DNA of 64,000 nt from positions 189,863-253,862 of the forward strand of contig NSJX01000007.1 of assembly GCA_002286715.1 (NCBI GenBank), given 5' to 3'. The position numbers and the translations under genes were made by a program. Under the pieces are notes generated by a model. The model saw nothing but the letters and a program-made list of their open reading frames with translations, ran no database searches and was not told the DNA's origin. Shown piece by piece: positions 12,088-24,875 of the stretch (its first letter is position 1; every line of letters begins with the position of its first letter). The stretch comes from Dentipellis sp. KUC8613. Lineage: Eukaryota; Basidiomycota; Agaricomycetes; Russulales; Hericiaceae.

Positions 12088-14256
12088 ATGAGTAGTGTCT
12101 CGCAGCGAGACAGCGACTATCCACCCTCCGACTCTCACCAGCATCTCGATGACTCCGTAGACGAGGAGCGCAAAGGCCTGCTCTCCGGCCAACCGCTCCT
12201 CCCTGGCCCGTCGAAATCCAAGACCCGCGATCTTGAAGAAGCTCCGGATCGCTCGTGGGTCAAATATCTGATCTACTGCGCCGGCGTCGCAATTTTCGGT
12301 GCTGCGGTGTACGGGACGTACCTTTATGACACGAGAAATGACGCGCGGGAGCGCGCGAAGGCCATGCACTTTGAGGGGGCGACGCTGCGGTCGAATGGCA
12401 CTCACGACTTCAAGAGGACAGTGTTGATTGTGTCAATCGATGGTCTGAGGTACGTGCTCCAGCTTGTGGGACAACGCAGCGCCTGAATTCGCCCGGTCAA
12501 TCCAGAGCAGACTACCTTGACCGAGGCCTCACCCCTCATCTGCTGGATATCAGCAAACAGGGTCTCAGAGCCAAGTTCATGCGCCCTATCTTCCCGGTAT
12601 GTATTTGCCACTGTCCGTCAAATGTCTTGCTGACAATAGATACCAAGACTCTGACCTTTCCGTAAGTGCACACAACTTAGAAGGTTACATGACACTGAAC
12701 TACTTTGACGGGCAGCAATCACTGGGCATTAATGTGAGTTCGTCTCGCAGGCACTGCTGAGTGTGTCTGACTGAATATCATATAGGACGGGTCTTTACGC
12801 CGAGTCCCACGGGATTGTCGCGAATGTACGTCCTCATACCTTCACAACTCATCACGCATGGCTCAATCTATGGCTCTCTAGAATTTTTGGGATGCGGAGA
12901 CTGACTCTGAGTTCCACTACAACAAGGAGGCAATATGCTGGGAACCACACTGGTGGTTCGGAGAACCAGTGAGTATCTCTAGAACAAGTCGTTCAGCGCA
13001 TACCATGCTCACCCCTTCCAGATGTGGGAGACGGCAGGGAAGGCCGGAGTGATCAACGCGAACTTGATGTGGTGCGTCCTTTCCCTATCCGAGCTTCAGT
13101 GAATTGTTCATAATCTCCTTTTCATAGGCCTGGCCCTCCGAAGACGTCTTCCGGCGCCGCTCCCACGTACTTCGTTCCTTGGAGGGTAAGCACTCTGTAC
13201 ATCATTCATGGGTCTTCACTTACTCTTGGGCATCTAGGACAAGGTTCCCCTTTCCGAGAAGCTTGACCAGATTACTTCGTGGATTGATTTGCCACTTGAG
13301 GAGCGACCACAGCTTATCATGGGTATGCAGCGAGTCTTCTCCTTTCATCGGCGCTCGTTAACATGTCATGCAGCATACGAGCCTTCTCTTGACCAAGCTG
13401 GCCACCGTGCAGGCCCCTATTCCGCCCTCGTCAATGTGAGTCCGATGTCAGCAACGGCGTACCGTTTATATTGAGGGACGCTTCAGGAAACACTCAGCAA
13501 AGTCGACGTCTTCGCGAAAGACCTGCAAGACGCCCTCGTCGCGCGCAACCTCACCGACATCGTCGACATCGTCTTCGTCAGCGACCACGGCATGACGGAC
13601 ACGAGCCACCCCGAGCTCGTGTACATCGACGAGCTGCTCGGCGAAGAGGGCTGGGCGGCCGTGCAGCACGAGGACGGCTGGCCGTCCATGGGGCTGCACT
13701 TCCGGCCTGGCGCGAACGTGACGCGCTACCTCGACATCTTGACCGAGGCGGCGGGGGATAACGAGAAGTTCGAGGTGCATACGCCCGAGACGATGCCCGA
13801 GCGGTATCACTTTGCGTATTCGAGCCGCATCGCGCCGGTCTATGTCATCCCGAAGATGGGATATGTGCTTACGACTAAGAAGGAGGGCGACGTCGGGCTG
13901 AGCAAGGGCGTACGTATCTCCTCTGTTCCCGTTCGTTTCCTAGAAGAGCCGCTGTTGACGCGTTTGAGCAGAACCACGGCTACGACAACGCCGACCCGTC
14001 GATGTACGCCATGTTCGTCGCGCACGGGCCCTTCTCCGCCGTCGCGAAGGCGATCCACCAGAGCCGCGCGGCAAGCCCCGTCCGGCGCGCGCTCCTGCGC
14101 CCGAACAAGGGCTGGCACTCGACCGCGGACGACACGTATGTCATGGACGGGTTCCAGAATGTCGAGGTGTATGGGCTGGTGATGAAGCTGCTGGGCATAC
14201 AGCGCTGGGCGGCGCATACGAATGGGACGAGTGGGTTCTGGGATAAGTATTTCTGA
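12088..14256 (+). CDS. NPP-family type I phosphodiesterase / nucleotide pyrophosphatase, membrane anchored
   Basis: The product is a type II membrane protein. A short Ser/Asp-rich cytoplasmic tail is followed by one transmembrane helix (YLIYCAGVAIFGAAVYG, residues about 53-72) and a lumenal or extracellular alkaline-phosphatase-fold domain. Visible metal and catalytic motifs: SIDGLR (zinc Asp), PTLTFPNH (Thr nucleophile), GLYAESHGIV, YEPSLDQAGH (Asp and His ligands), VSDHGM (Asp, His) and NHGYDN (His). All residues expected in an active NPP enzyme are present. Such enzymes hydrolyse nucleotide phosphodiester and pyrophosphate bonds at the vacuole, cell surface or in secretions. At least eight introns of about 50 bp interrupt the gene. 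The ATG at 12088 is chosen because it begins the frame that runs into the TM helix. Substrate preference cannot be read from sequence. Confidence 0.93.
12648..12733 (+). other. Two consecutive micro-exons carrying the NPP nucleophile motif
   Basis: Exon 12648-12661 (14 nt) and exon 12716-12733 (18 nt) encode most of TLTFPNHWALM. They are bounded by introns 12597-12647, 12662-12715 and 12734-12785 (51, 54 and 52 nt). The acceptor ACCAAG at 12642-12647 is required: the earlier AATAG acceptor would bring in a stop codon, whereas this one restores the family motif exactly. Confidence 0.85.
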
Positions 14257-14711
14257 GGAGGTGCAGTCGGAGGGGGGGAGAGAGTGGTTATGCATTTGTT
14301 TTGGCCATGCTTTCGTTTGGTTCGCTATAGACTGTCTTTGTACATTACATCTACGTAGGTGAGCTCTGAATTATACTACGACCATTATAAATAGTTGTCG
14401 CCAGAGCCACTGCTGGTACTGCAGCAATATACGCTGCAAGACCGGGGTTCAGTCGGAGGAGTCAACAGCGTTATAGACAGTGTTTGATTACAGATTACAG
14501 CAATGAACGCGGGGACGGGGGTCCCACAAATATACACTCCGTAGAAAACATAAAACATACGTGTTCGTATCGGTACCATGCAGCACTCAAGAAATCGGCG
14601 CGCCCGCCCTCCGCGCACAGGGCCGTCGATTATCGTTATCCTAGCATTTCCTCCCTCCCCCCATCCGTTCCTCTATACCGATCCGCAATTACACCATTTG
14701 GGACCCGACGC
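14257..14711. other. Intergenic between convergent genes
   Basis: This is 3' flank shared by the NPP gene (plus) and the SYLF gene (minus). I recognise nothing else in it. Confidence 0.55.
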
Positions 14712-15799
14712 TCAATGATCCGCGTCGAATACAGTCTGCCCCGCCGCCGGATGGTGCACGGTGATGTGCTCGCCGGTCTCGGTGGGGACGTACGCCTCCT
14801 CGGGGAGCCCGGTCTCGTCGAGGCCTTCGGCGGCCTCGATGATCTCGTACAGCTTGGACGCGACCTCGGGCGGGGGCACGCGCCCGCTGAGGATGTCGCG
14901 CACGGGGATCGCGGACCCGTAGAAGTCGCGGTTCGCGTCCTTGCGCTCGATGAGCACCGTGCCCTCCAGCGAGAGACCCGCAAACAGCCCTGCAAGTCAC
15001 GATCATGTTAGCATGAGCCCGGAGCCCGCATCCACAGCACGCGGAGGAATGCGGCAGGGAAGGTGCGGGAGGGGAGTACGCTGGACATACCCTTTGACTT
15101 GGAGTACGAGAACATCGGCGCAGGGTGCGCAAGCGACGCCTGCACGCTGCCGCCCGTGCCGATGGGGCCCGCGGCGGCGGACACATTGCCGCCGATCGTG
15201 ACGTTGCCGCCCATGGAGAACGCGCGCACGGCGTCCTCGCTGTTGAGCACGACGACGAAGTCCGTGATGTCCGCGCCGATCTGCAGCCCCCAGCCGACGC
15301 CGCCCGTCGCGATGCACGACGGCGCGGACCACGAGCCGTCCGGGAGCCGCGCGATCACGATGCCCGACCCGGCTTTGCCGGAGAAGACGAAGCCTGCTTT
15401 GAGCACTTGGAAGATGGCGAGGCCTGTATGAAAGAGGGTTGGGTGGGTTAGGATGTGGGTGTGGACATGTGTATGGGTATGGAGAAGAAAGGAGGGAGCG
15501 TACCGCGGGCACGGCTGAGGACAGCCTTTGGTATTGAGTTGAGTGCAGATTGAGGGTTTTCGGGATCGGCTGATGAGCGATGTAAGCTTGAGGTGTTAGA
15601 TACGAAGAGAGGTTGTCGGCGACGCACCGAGGAAGCTGGCGAGGATGTTGGCTGCCTTGTCGGCTTCGCCGGGGAGGCTGAAGCCCTGGGCGAGGCTGTG
15701 GGAGCCGGTGGCGACACGGCGCTGGCCCTCCTGGAGGAAAGCGGTCGCTTGTACACCTGCCTTCTGCGCGCCTTTTCGGAACTTATCGAGCATAGACAT
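14712..15799 (-). CDS. SYLF-domain (Ysc84/SH3YL1-type) lipid-binding protein
   Basis: The spliced protein starts MSMLDKFRKGAQKAG, a basic amphipathic N-terminus. The SYLF domain follows, with SIPKAVLSRARGLAIF, VLKAGFVFSGKAGSGIVIAR, SAPSCIATGGVGWGLQIGAD, DFVVVLNSEDAVRAF and LEGTVLIERKDANRDFYG. Family members bind phosphoinositides and actin at endocytic sites. This copy ends in DADH soon after the domain and lacks the C-terminal SH3 domain of yeast Ysc84, and I see no FYVE or PH domain. Three short introns are evident, the first at about 15572-15627. It is convergent with the NPP gene, and its 5' end lies 260 bp from the 3' end of the next gene. The family is clear; the cellular role is inferred. 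Confidence 0.92.
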
Positions 15800-16059
15800 G
15801 GTGGGTTGTAGGAGTAGGGGATGGAGGGATGGAGAGTGCTTAGAGTCGAGAGCCGGACGTTACTGGCACGACTCGGCTTGTAACGCGTATGACGTACTCA
15901 TATACACTCGTCCTTGGCAGATACTTGTTACCATCTCTTCTTCCTTCCCACATCTGCATGCTCCACAACTCAACTTTTCTATCATCACCACATTCTCTTG
16001 CTGATATCTAGGATTCTATCGATCATGGCAATACAGAACACGTCGGAAACCTTTCGGCA

Positions 16060-18440
16060 TCACTTCCAAGCATCCGTTCTGACATTACTGCCCTTCATGC
16101 GCGTCACCACCTCGCGCGCAGGCTCTTCCTCCCAGACCACCTCCATCTGTCCATCATGTATGCGAATATACTTGTACTGAATAGCTTTGTTTGTCGGCAA
16201 GTCAACAGTCACTGCGCTCCCATCCTCAGGCGCTGTAGTCGTGAGACGCAATCCAAAATCACTCACCGCTCCAGGTCGGATACCTCTCAGCCGAGAGCTT
16301 CACTGCATTTTCTGCATTCCATGCCCCCAGCTCTCCTAGGTCTCCTACCACATATATGCTCTCTTTGTCATCCGTCAGCGACGCTTCTACCCCAACAATC
16401 GGACCAAGAGTCACTCACCTCCGACCTCTGTAAACGCCTTCACCTCAAACCTCACATCTACCGTACCCTCACCGCTCACACACACACTAGGCACATTCAG
16501 CCCTCTAGCACCCCACGCTCGTGTTACTCGCCCCGCCCTTGCCGCGAATGCCGTACCCGCTGCGGCATAGCTCCACGTCAAGTCAAACGCGCTCCGTGGC
16601 CGGCCGTCCACTCGCGAAAACTGCTCCGCAAGGCCCCCATTCTCCGGCGTATGTGCCGCATTCGCCGCGAGGAACGCATCTGCGTGCGTGCGAACTGCCG
16701 TGGTCAGCTGTGCGTACGTGCGTGAGGACGCGGGGTACGTTCCGACCGCAACGTCCGGTGCGAATTGCGCGAAGAAGGGAAGCGAGGTATGCGTGACGTT
16801 GAGCCCACCATGCGCGCCCCAAGTGAGCAGCGCGTCGTAGAGCTGCTCCGCAACGGCAAAGTTCGTCAAGTACCACGGCTTTCAATGCCCATCGACTTCA
16901 TCAGCAAGCATCCCAACGCACGAAACAGCAGCACGACTCACATTCCCCAAGCAATCCTCGCACGACGACCCGTCCCACGTCGTGCCATCATACACATCTT
17001 CCGGGTACCGTCCCGTCGCGACCGTGCTCGCGTTGCGGTTCACGGCATACAGCTCGCGGAACGCGTCGACGAACACTTTCAGGTTCGCGAGTGCCTTGTC
17101 CGAGCACGGCTGGAACGTCGCTGCGTCGCACCCTGCTGCGATGTCCCACGTGTGGATTGCTGCGAGCACCGTGTTCGCGTCGATGCCTGAGCGCGTCGTC
17201 GCGCGCGGGTTCGCGGTGATGTGCCCCGCGGAGGCGTTCCAGTATGTCTGGCCAAAAACTCGGTATTAGAAGGGTGGGCGTGCTGAGAGAACGGCTGGCG
17301 CACCTGGAGGAAGCAGAGCGTGTTGTCCGCCTGCACCTCGTACCTTTCCGCCAGCGACGCGTCCTGCTGCAGCTGCAGCTCAACTCGACGCGCGAACGCG
17401 GCGCCCTCGCGCAGGGCGCGATGCTGCACGGCAGTCGTGAAGAAGGACGGGGACGCGACTTCCTCCCATAGGTCGAAGCTGCGCGCACGCCAGCCATTAG
17501 CCATTCCACAGCACGATTTTGCAAACGGACAGGGAAGAGGGACTTACGACCGCTGATCCCACGTCTCTGCGGCGTACTCCAGATCCTCGCGCACGACCTC
17601 CCACACGCGCTCCGCCTTCTCCTTCACCGCCTTCCCTTCCTCCTCGTCCGCGGTACTCGTGTTGAGCAGCCAGTTCGCGTACCGGATGAGCACGATCGCG
17701 CGCAGCGCCGGTCCGTCTGTAGCCGCACACAAGCATGATGCAGTTCAGCGCTGCGAAGACAAAGATAGAGAGCAAAACGGACCGCGCTGCGGGCGCCCCC
17801 ACGCGCCCTCGTACGCCCTTCCATCAACATGGAACTTCGGCTCGCCCAGGCCCTCCGCGTGCGCACCACCGCTCGGGTTCGGCGTCGCCTGGAGGACGCG
17901 CTGCAGGGCTGCGTATTCGTCCAACCTTGTCTGCAAGGCCGTATTCGCGGAGGAATGGGTACGGTTGTAGGGCAAGAGCAGGACGAGCTCGTCAGAGAGC
18001 GCCTTGAACACGAGCGCGGCGTCGCGCGTCCAGGTGTAGAGGTAGTCCGGGTTCGCGGAGCTCGGGCTCGCGATCACGGCGCCTGCCTGTGTGCGGGTTC
18101 GCCCATTTCGGCGGGGATCATTCGTCGAGCCATACGGGGCAGGGATACAAGAGGGACGTACGAGTGCGCCTTGCGCCTTGGCCCCGCCCAGGACCCCGCC
18201 GATGTTGTCCAGCACGCCGCAGCGCGCGATGGGCGCTTGCCATGCGATGTATGCGTCTACTGAATTTGCGATTCCAGGTGCTGCGTTTGGGGATGGGTTA
18301 ATGGGCAGGAGCGAGTTCAGGGAGGGGAAGCTGGGGAATGGGGAGGAGATGTTCAGGGAGGGGATAGAGGTGGGCACGGGCAGGTGCAGGAGCCGCAGCG
18401 CGGAGGCGGCGTACTGCGTGAGGAGGACGTCGATGCGCAT
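16060..18440 (-). CDS. Glucoamylase (GH15) with C-terminal CBM20, divergent copy
   Basis: Glucan 1,4-alpha-glucosidase releases glucose from the non-reducing ends of starch. The GH15 domain contains [64 protein letters not shown] (general acid Glu), GCDAATFQPCSDKALANLK, ATGRYPEDV, GGLAEQF (catalytic base Glu) and SAFDLTWSYAA. The CBM20 follows directly: VVGDLGELGAWN, AERYPTWS, then IQYKYIRIHDGQMEVVWEEE and DAWK at the stop. The linker between the modules is very short and lacks Ser/Thr repeats. The mature protein begins with an unusual stretch rich in Pro and Ser (SIPSLNISSPFPSFPSLN) before the usual SVDAYIAWQAPIA. The first ATG in frame is at 18440; an upstream GTG is ignored. Several introns. 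It is probably secreted, although the signal peptide is weaker than in the other two copies. Confidence 0.92.
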
Positions 18441-19288
18441 CGCTGTCGGCAGCGACTTTGTGTGGGTCACTCGGTCGGAGAGGCAGGGTGCGAAGTGGGC
18501 ACTCTACGTCTACGCAGGTGCGTCCCATATAGCCTCAGGCCTGAGGAGTGCCGTCATGGCCGTAGCCGTGGTCAGCAAGCACTAGCTTTAGCACCTACGG
18601 AACTACGGCGCACTCTAACTTTCTCGTACACGTCTGTGGCGCTCCGACGTCGCCTATGACGTCCGGTTGAGGCCCTCACTGCACCGTGGCGGGCTTATCT
18701 GGGAAGGTAGGGTCTAGTCTGGGGCGTAAGTACGGCATATACGTCTATGTCAGCGATGGAAGCCTGCCTGGAGGCTGAGTGTGGCGCTGGTAAGATACGG
18801 ATATGCGGGATTTGTATGGCGGTACCGGTACCTACTAGGTATTGGCCTAGAAAGGAGGACGTAGAGGATGTATACACCGCATCACTGGCGAAAATAAAAA
18901 ATACACACTTCATTGTTGGCTGTGGAGGGGCAGTCATGAGGACTTGGATTATGCGAGACTAGCCATGAGCCATGCCTTGAGAACTGGTACAGACCACGGG
19001 TCAAATAATGGTATGAAATTATCCGGTCTATTCACAGCACCTGCATATGCATCGCCCACCCTTATACATGCAACAGCCCGTTTGTCTCAATCCCAAGAGC
19101 TCCCTCCAACCAACCCGTTCTTTAAAATGCAAGATGGCTCACGAAAGGCTCGCGCCGCAGACGTTGCATGCAGCTGGGTCAATGCGAACACCCGCGACGC
19201 GACTCCCTTCCTACTCATCGTGATTGTTACAGTATTTTTCCTTCTCTCCCCGCGTCAGTGTGGAAAAACCAAGGGGAGGAAAAAAGAT
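18441..19288. other. Intergenic upstream of glucoamylase 1
   Basis: This holds the promoter of the minus-strand glucoamylase and the 3' flank of tRNA-Pro. There is no convincing coding frame. Confidence 0.5.
19280..19285 (-). terminator. Pol III terminator of tRNA-Pro
   Basis: A run of six T on the minus strand lies a few bases after the tRNA 3' end, as expected for RNA polymerase III termination. Confidence 0.7.
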
Positions 19289-19395
19289 GGGCTCAATCGG
19301 GAATTGAACCCGAGACCACTCACATCTGATTACATGACGAAGCACGTAATGGGCTTGCACCCGAAGCGAGTATCATACTACTAGACCATTGAGCC
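19289..19395 (-). tRNA. tRNA-Pro(CGG), with intron
   Basis: The acceptor stem GGCTCAA pairs with TTGAGCC. The T arm is TCGGG-TTCAATT-CCCGA. The anticodon stem CTCGC pairs with GTGAG (one G-U), with loop TTCGGGT, so the anticodon is CGG. A 35 nt intron (19325-19359) sits one base 3' of the anticodon, the canonical position. The mature tRNA is 72 nt before CCA addition, with discriminator C. Confidence 0.93.
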
Positions 19396-19728
19396 ATGTC
19401 CTGTTAGCCAGGATTACTAATCGTATCAAGTACTGCGCCCATCCGGGGCTGGTTGAAAGATTTGAAGTTGCTCGTGGAGAGTTCTTGTCCTCATGCAATC
19501 GACTGTGAAGACGTAAAATCAAAACTGGTATTCAATTTACAGCTCCTAGATAGCACTCCCATTCCAAAAGCAAAACATACAACAACCGGTACCACAACCG
19601 CAATAACACTCCATCCAATAACACACGAATAAAACAAAAACACAAGACAACATCCACTGAAACAAACTTACACTCCCCAACCATTTCCAGTCTTTTTACG
19701 ACCGTAGCCAAGCCCAGCAGAGCAGAGC
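19396..19728. other. Intergenic, tRNA-Pro to glucoamylase 2
   Basis: This is the 3' flank of glucoamylase 2 and the upstream flank of the tRNA. Nothing else is supported. Confidence 0.5.
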
Positions 19729-21761
<2,033 letters not shown>

Positions 21762-23315
21762 GTCGTGTGGATCAGGAGAAACAGGCGAACAACGCGCTGG
21801 TTCGATTGCTACCTGGTCTGCAAGGGTATTTATACGCGGAGGTGAGGTGAGACTGCATGAGTGCGCGTGGACGCGGACGGCGAAGAGGGCGAGGGGGACC
21901 AAGGACCGCATGCGTCGGGAGCACGAGGACGAGAATCAGATGCGGATGGTGCGCGGCGTCGGGCGCGATCACCTGATCGTCCTCCTCGCGTGCTCGTCTC
22001 CACCCCTCCCAGACCCATTCGTCCGCGGCGGTACATCGATGGGTACAGAAGCCACGGCGCCAGCGCGCCTGCGAAGCCTCGGACATGGCGGGCTTGACGA
22101 AGTTGCCAAACTGCCCTGGGGCGGGCTGATTGCTGGGGCGGGCGGGATGGATATGGGATGATGACGGGAGCAAAGGGCGTCGCGAGGGCATCGGTGCGTC
22201 GCTGGGACCGATGCGACCTTCGCTGGGCCATCGTCCATCTTGGCTGCCCACGCGAGGATTTTGGGCGGTCGTCTGCGCATTATGGAAATTGTGCGTTGAT
22301 TTGTTCACACCACGACCGTCTCTCGGATGCTCCTTCGGGGTTCGGGTTGGGTTTTTGTGCTTGTGGAGGCCAGAGAGGTAATATTGGGTGCCGTAAGAAA
22401 GGGCGGGGAGTGGGCTGGTGACCATGTTGTTATTGCAGCAGACGGGCATTGCGAGCTATGGCCGAGTACGCACGCGAGCTGTCGGACATACGTTCCTTCG
22501 TAGCTCGGGACCGACAAGCTTGCTTCCGTTCCAAGCCAGCACACGTCCCGTCCGCAACTAACCGAGTTTCTTCTTCTTCACGTATCCCAGCTGCCGCCTT
22601 TGGGCCCTCCTGTGTCGCGCCTAGGAATGTACGATTTGCGCGGCATTGTTGGTATTTCCTTGTGGAAAACATGGCAGAGCGTGCGCTGCGGTGGAATGGA
22701 ACGGAGGAAGCAGGAATCACAGAAGGACACTCATTGGGCAAAGTCGTTGCTACAAGGCGCCGCGATCAGCCGCGGAGAGGCCTAGTTGCAGTGAAGCGCA
22801 CAGGCATGTTTTCCGGCACAAGTTTCTGGAAAACGTGGGGGGTGCATGGAGAAGGATGTCAGAGGTGACGGAAAGGAGGATGTGCGAGCAGTTAGTCGAG
22901 CAGTTAGTCGACACGGATCACATTTACCCTGGAACCAGCGGCGTAAAGATGTGTGAATGGCCGCGATAGGCGGGTCGCGGTCTACAACGAGCGTTCTCGA
23001 AAGGCGCAAGCACGGCGTCTGTCAGTACTGACATCAGTGCAGCCGGCGCGGGGCTGACTCGCAGACAACTCCCAGCGCAGTCACGATTGCTCACAGCATC
23101 CTCTCTCCGACATACAAAACACGCATGCTCGTCTCACCGTCCTGTGCTCGTCCGCACCGAACCAGCCTACTACGACACTGCGCTGCGTAATTTCTGCGCC
23201 CTTTCTCCTACATACTGCTCACCTGACGTAGTATACTCCGACCCGCCTCGGCGCGAGATCGACATCGTATATAACTGCCACAACCACCCGTGCAGCTATC
23301 GCCCACTCCACCACC
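21762..23315. other. Intergenic, divergent promoters
   Basis: This 1.55 kb separates glucoamylase 2 (minus) from the F-box-like gene (plus). It should contain the carbon-source-regulated promoter of the glucoamylase. Open frames here lack domain motifs and plausible splice structure. Confidence 0.5.
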
Positions 23316-24452
23316 ATGCAGCTCAACGAGCTCCCCACCGAGCTCCTGCTCATTATATTTTCCCTCGCCTGCACCGGCCCCGATACCTCCACCGCTCGCG
23401 CCCTCGCGCTCACCTCCCACCGCATCCGTGCAGTCAGCGCGCCTTTCCTGTACCAGAAGCTCGTCCTCGCCGGCCTCCCCGCGCTTTCCGCAGGCCTCTC
23501 ACACCTCCTGACTCTGCCCGCGCGCAACCGGCACGTCCAGCACCTCTTCCTCAGTGACAAGCCCGCACCGCCCGCGCCCGAGGACGAGGCGGAGGCCGCC
23601 GCGCTCTCGCACGACATCGAGTCCGTGTACGCCGTCGCGCGCACGGAGCAAACACACGACGCAGACGCGGACGAGGCCGCGCTCTTCCCCGCGCTCGCGG
23701 ACGCGCTTCTGCGCCTGCTCGCGCCGGACTTGCAGACGCTCACCGTCGTCGTGTTCAACCCGCTCCAGAGCGAGCTCTTCGCGCGCCTGCTCGCGGTGCC
23801 CTTCCCGCGCCTCACCTCGCTCGCGCTCCGCCTCTCCGAGCAGCGCCTGCTCCTCCCGTCCTTCTCCCGCCCGCCCTCGCCGTCCGGCTCGCAGTCCCCA
23901 CCGCCGTCCCCCGCATCCACCACTACGTCCTTCTCCACCTCCTCGCACTCCTCCTCGACCTCCACGGACGATGACCTCGCCACCGCGCCCGCACTCGCCC
24001 CCCACATGCCCGCGCTCACGCGCCTGCACTTCGCGTCCCCGCGCTACCTCAGCAGCAGCGCCGCGCCGCTGCTCGCACTCTTCACGTCCTCCTGCCCCGC
24101 GCTCGCGCGGCTGCGCCTGTCCGACCTGCGCCTGATGCCCGGCTGCGCCGCGACGCTCGCGCGCATGCTCGGGCGCCTGCCGCTGCGCGACCAGTACGGC
24201 TGGCTGCCCGCGCCCGCGATCCTCGCGCGCGCGCCGCGCCTGCCGCTGCACGTGCGCCAGCTCGTCGTGCAGCTCGAGCGCACGAGCGCGAAGAGCGAGG
24301 CCGCGCTCGTGCAGCGCATGGCGGAGATGCAGTATGGGGATGGGCTCGTGCTGCTCGAGGCGAGGGCGCGCAGGGGCTTCGAGGAGTGGGTCGGCGAGTG
24401 GAAGCGCGCGGCGGCGGGGGAGTTTGAGGAGTGGGAGGGCGTGCAGGTGTGA
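23316..24452 (+). CDS. F-box-like protein, single exon
   Basis: A 378-residue protein from one uninterrupted exon. The N-terminus MQLNELPTELLLIIFSLA, followed by LALTSHRIRAVSAPFLYQKL, fits an F-box-like domain, which recruits substrates to SCF ubiquitin ligases through Skp1. The rest has leucine-rich segments (LQTLTVVVFNPL, FPRLTSLALRLSEQRLL, MPALTRLHFASPRYL, CPALARLRLSDLRLM) that resemble irregular leucine-rich repeats. They are interrupted by a Ser/Pro/Thr-rich spacer at about residues 185-225. Such proteins are highly expanded in agaricomycetes and their substrates are unknown. The upstream context CACC-ATG supports the start. Confidence 0.8.
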   Translation: MQLNELPTELLLIIFSLACTGPDTSTARALALTSHRIRAVSAPFLYQKLVLAGLPALSAGLSHLLTLPARNRHVQHLFLSDKPAPPAPEDEAEAAALSHDIESVYAVARTEQTHDADADEAALFPALADALLRLLAPDLQTLTVVVFNPLQSELFARLLAVPFPRLTSLALRLSEQRLLLPSFSRPPSPSGSQSPPPSPASTTTSFSTSSHSSSTSTDDDLATAPALAPHMPALTRLHFASPRYLSSSAAPLLALFTSSCPALARLRLSDLRLMPGCAATLARMLGRLPLRDQYGWLPAPAILARAPRLPLHVRQLVVQLERTSAKSEAALVQRMAEMQYGDGLVLLEARARRGFEEWVGEWKRAAAGEFEEWEGVQV

Positions 24453-24875
24453 GCTTGACCTGGGTGTGCGGTCGTTGGTATTCTACGTTCTTGTTAATCG
24501 GCCCCTTCATTTCGTCGCATTGGTACTTCGTTTCGCAGCGTATCGTTTCTCGTTTCTTTTGGATTCTTGGACTCTGCATTCCGCATGACATGACTTCATC
24601 TCAATTGTACATCGTACATCGTACTCCGCATTCAGTACAGCGCATATAGTCGGTTCAACACCTCAATTAGCGGCTACTATTACTATACCATCTCGTATCA
24701 CGTATCATCGCCTCTCTACAGGCGCGCTCTGCTCGTATAATGACCATGAACCTGCCAGTTGCTCCTGCTCTGGCTTTTGACTCTGCTGACCGTCCAACGC
24801 CAGCCAAGAAATACACGCAAGAACCTACATCGCGTCCGTCACCAGCATGTCTACCGTCGCACCTGGTGAACGCGT
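24453..24875. other. Intergenic between convergent genes
   Basis: This is 3' flank of the F-box-like gene and of the SNF5-type gene. Nothing further is seen. Confidence 0.5.

Noticed and set aside
12632..12660. NPP acceptor AATAG upstream of ATACCAAG
   Set aside because: It places a TGA in frame; the acceptor ACCAAG restores the conserved PTLTFPNH motif.
22449..22868. 139-codon plus-strand frame between glucoamylase 2 and the F-box-like gene
   Set aside because: No motif, no partner exons, composition unlike the neighbouring genes.
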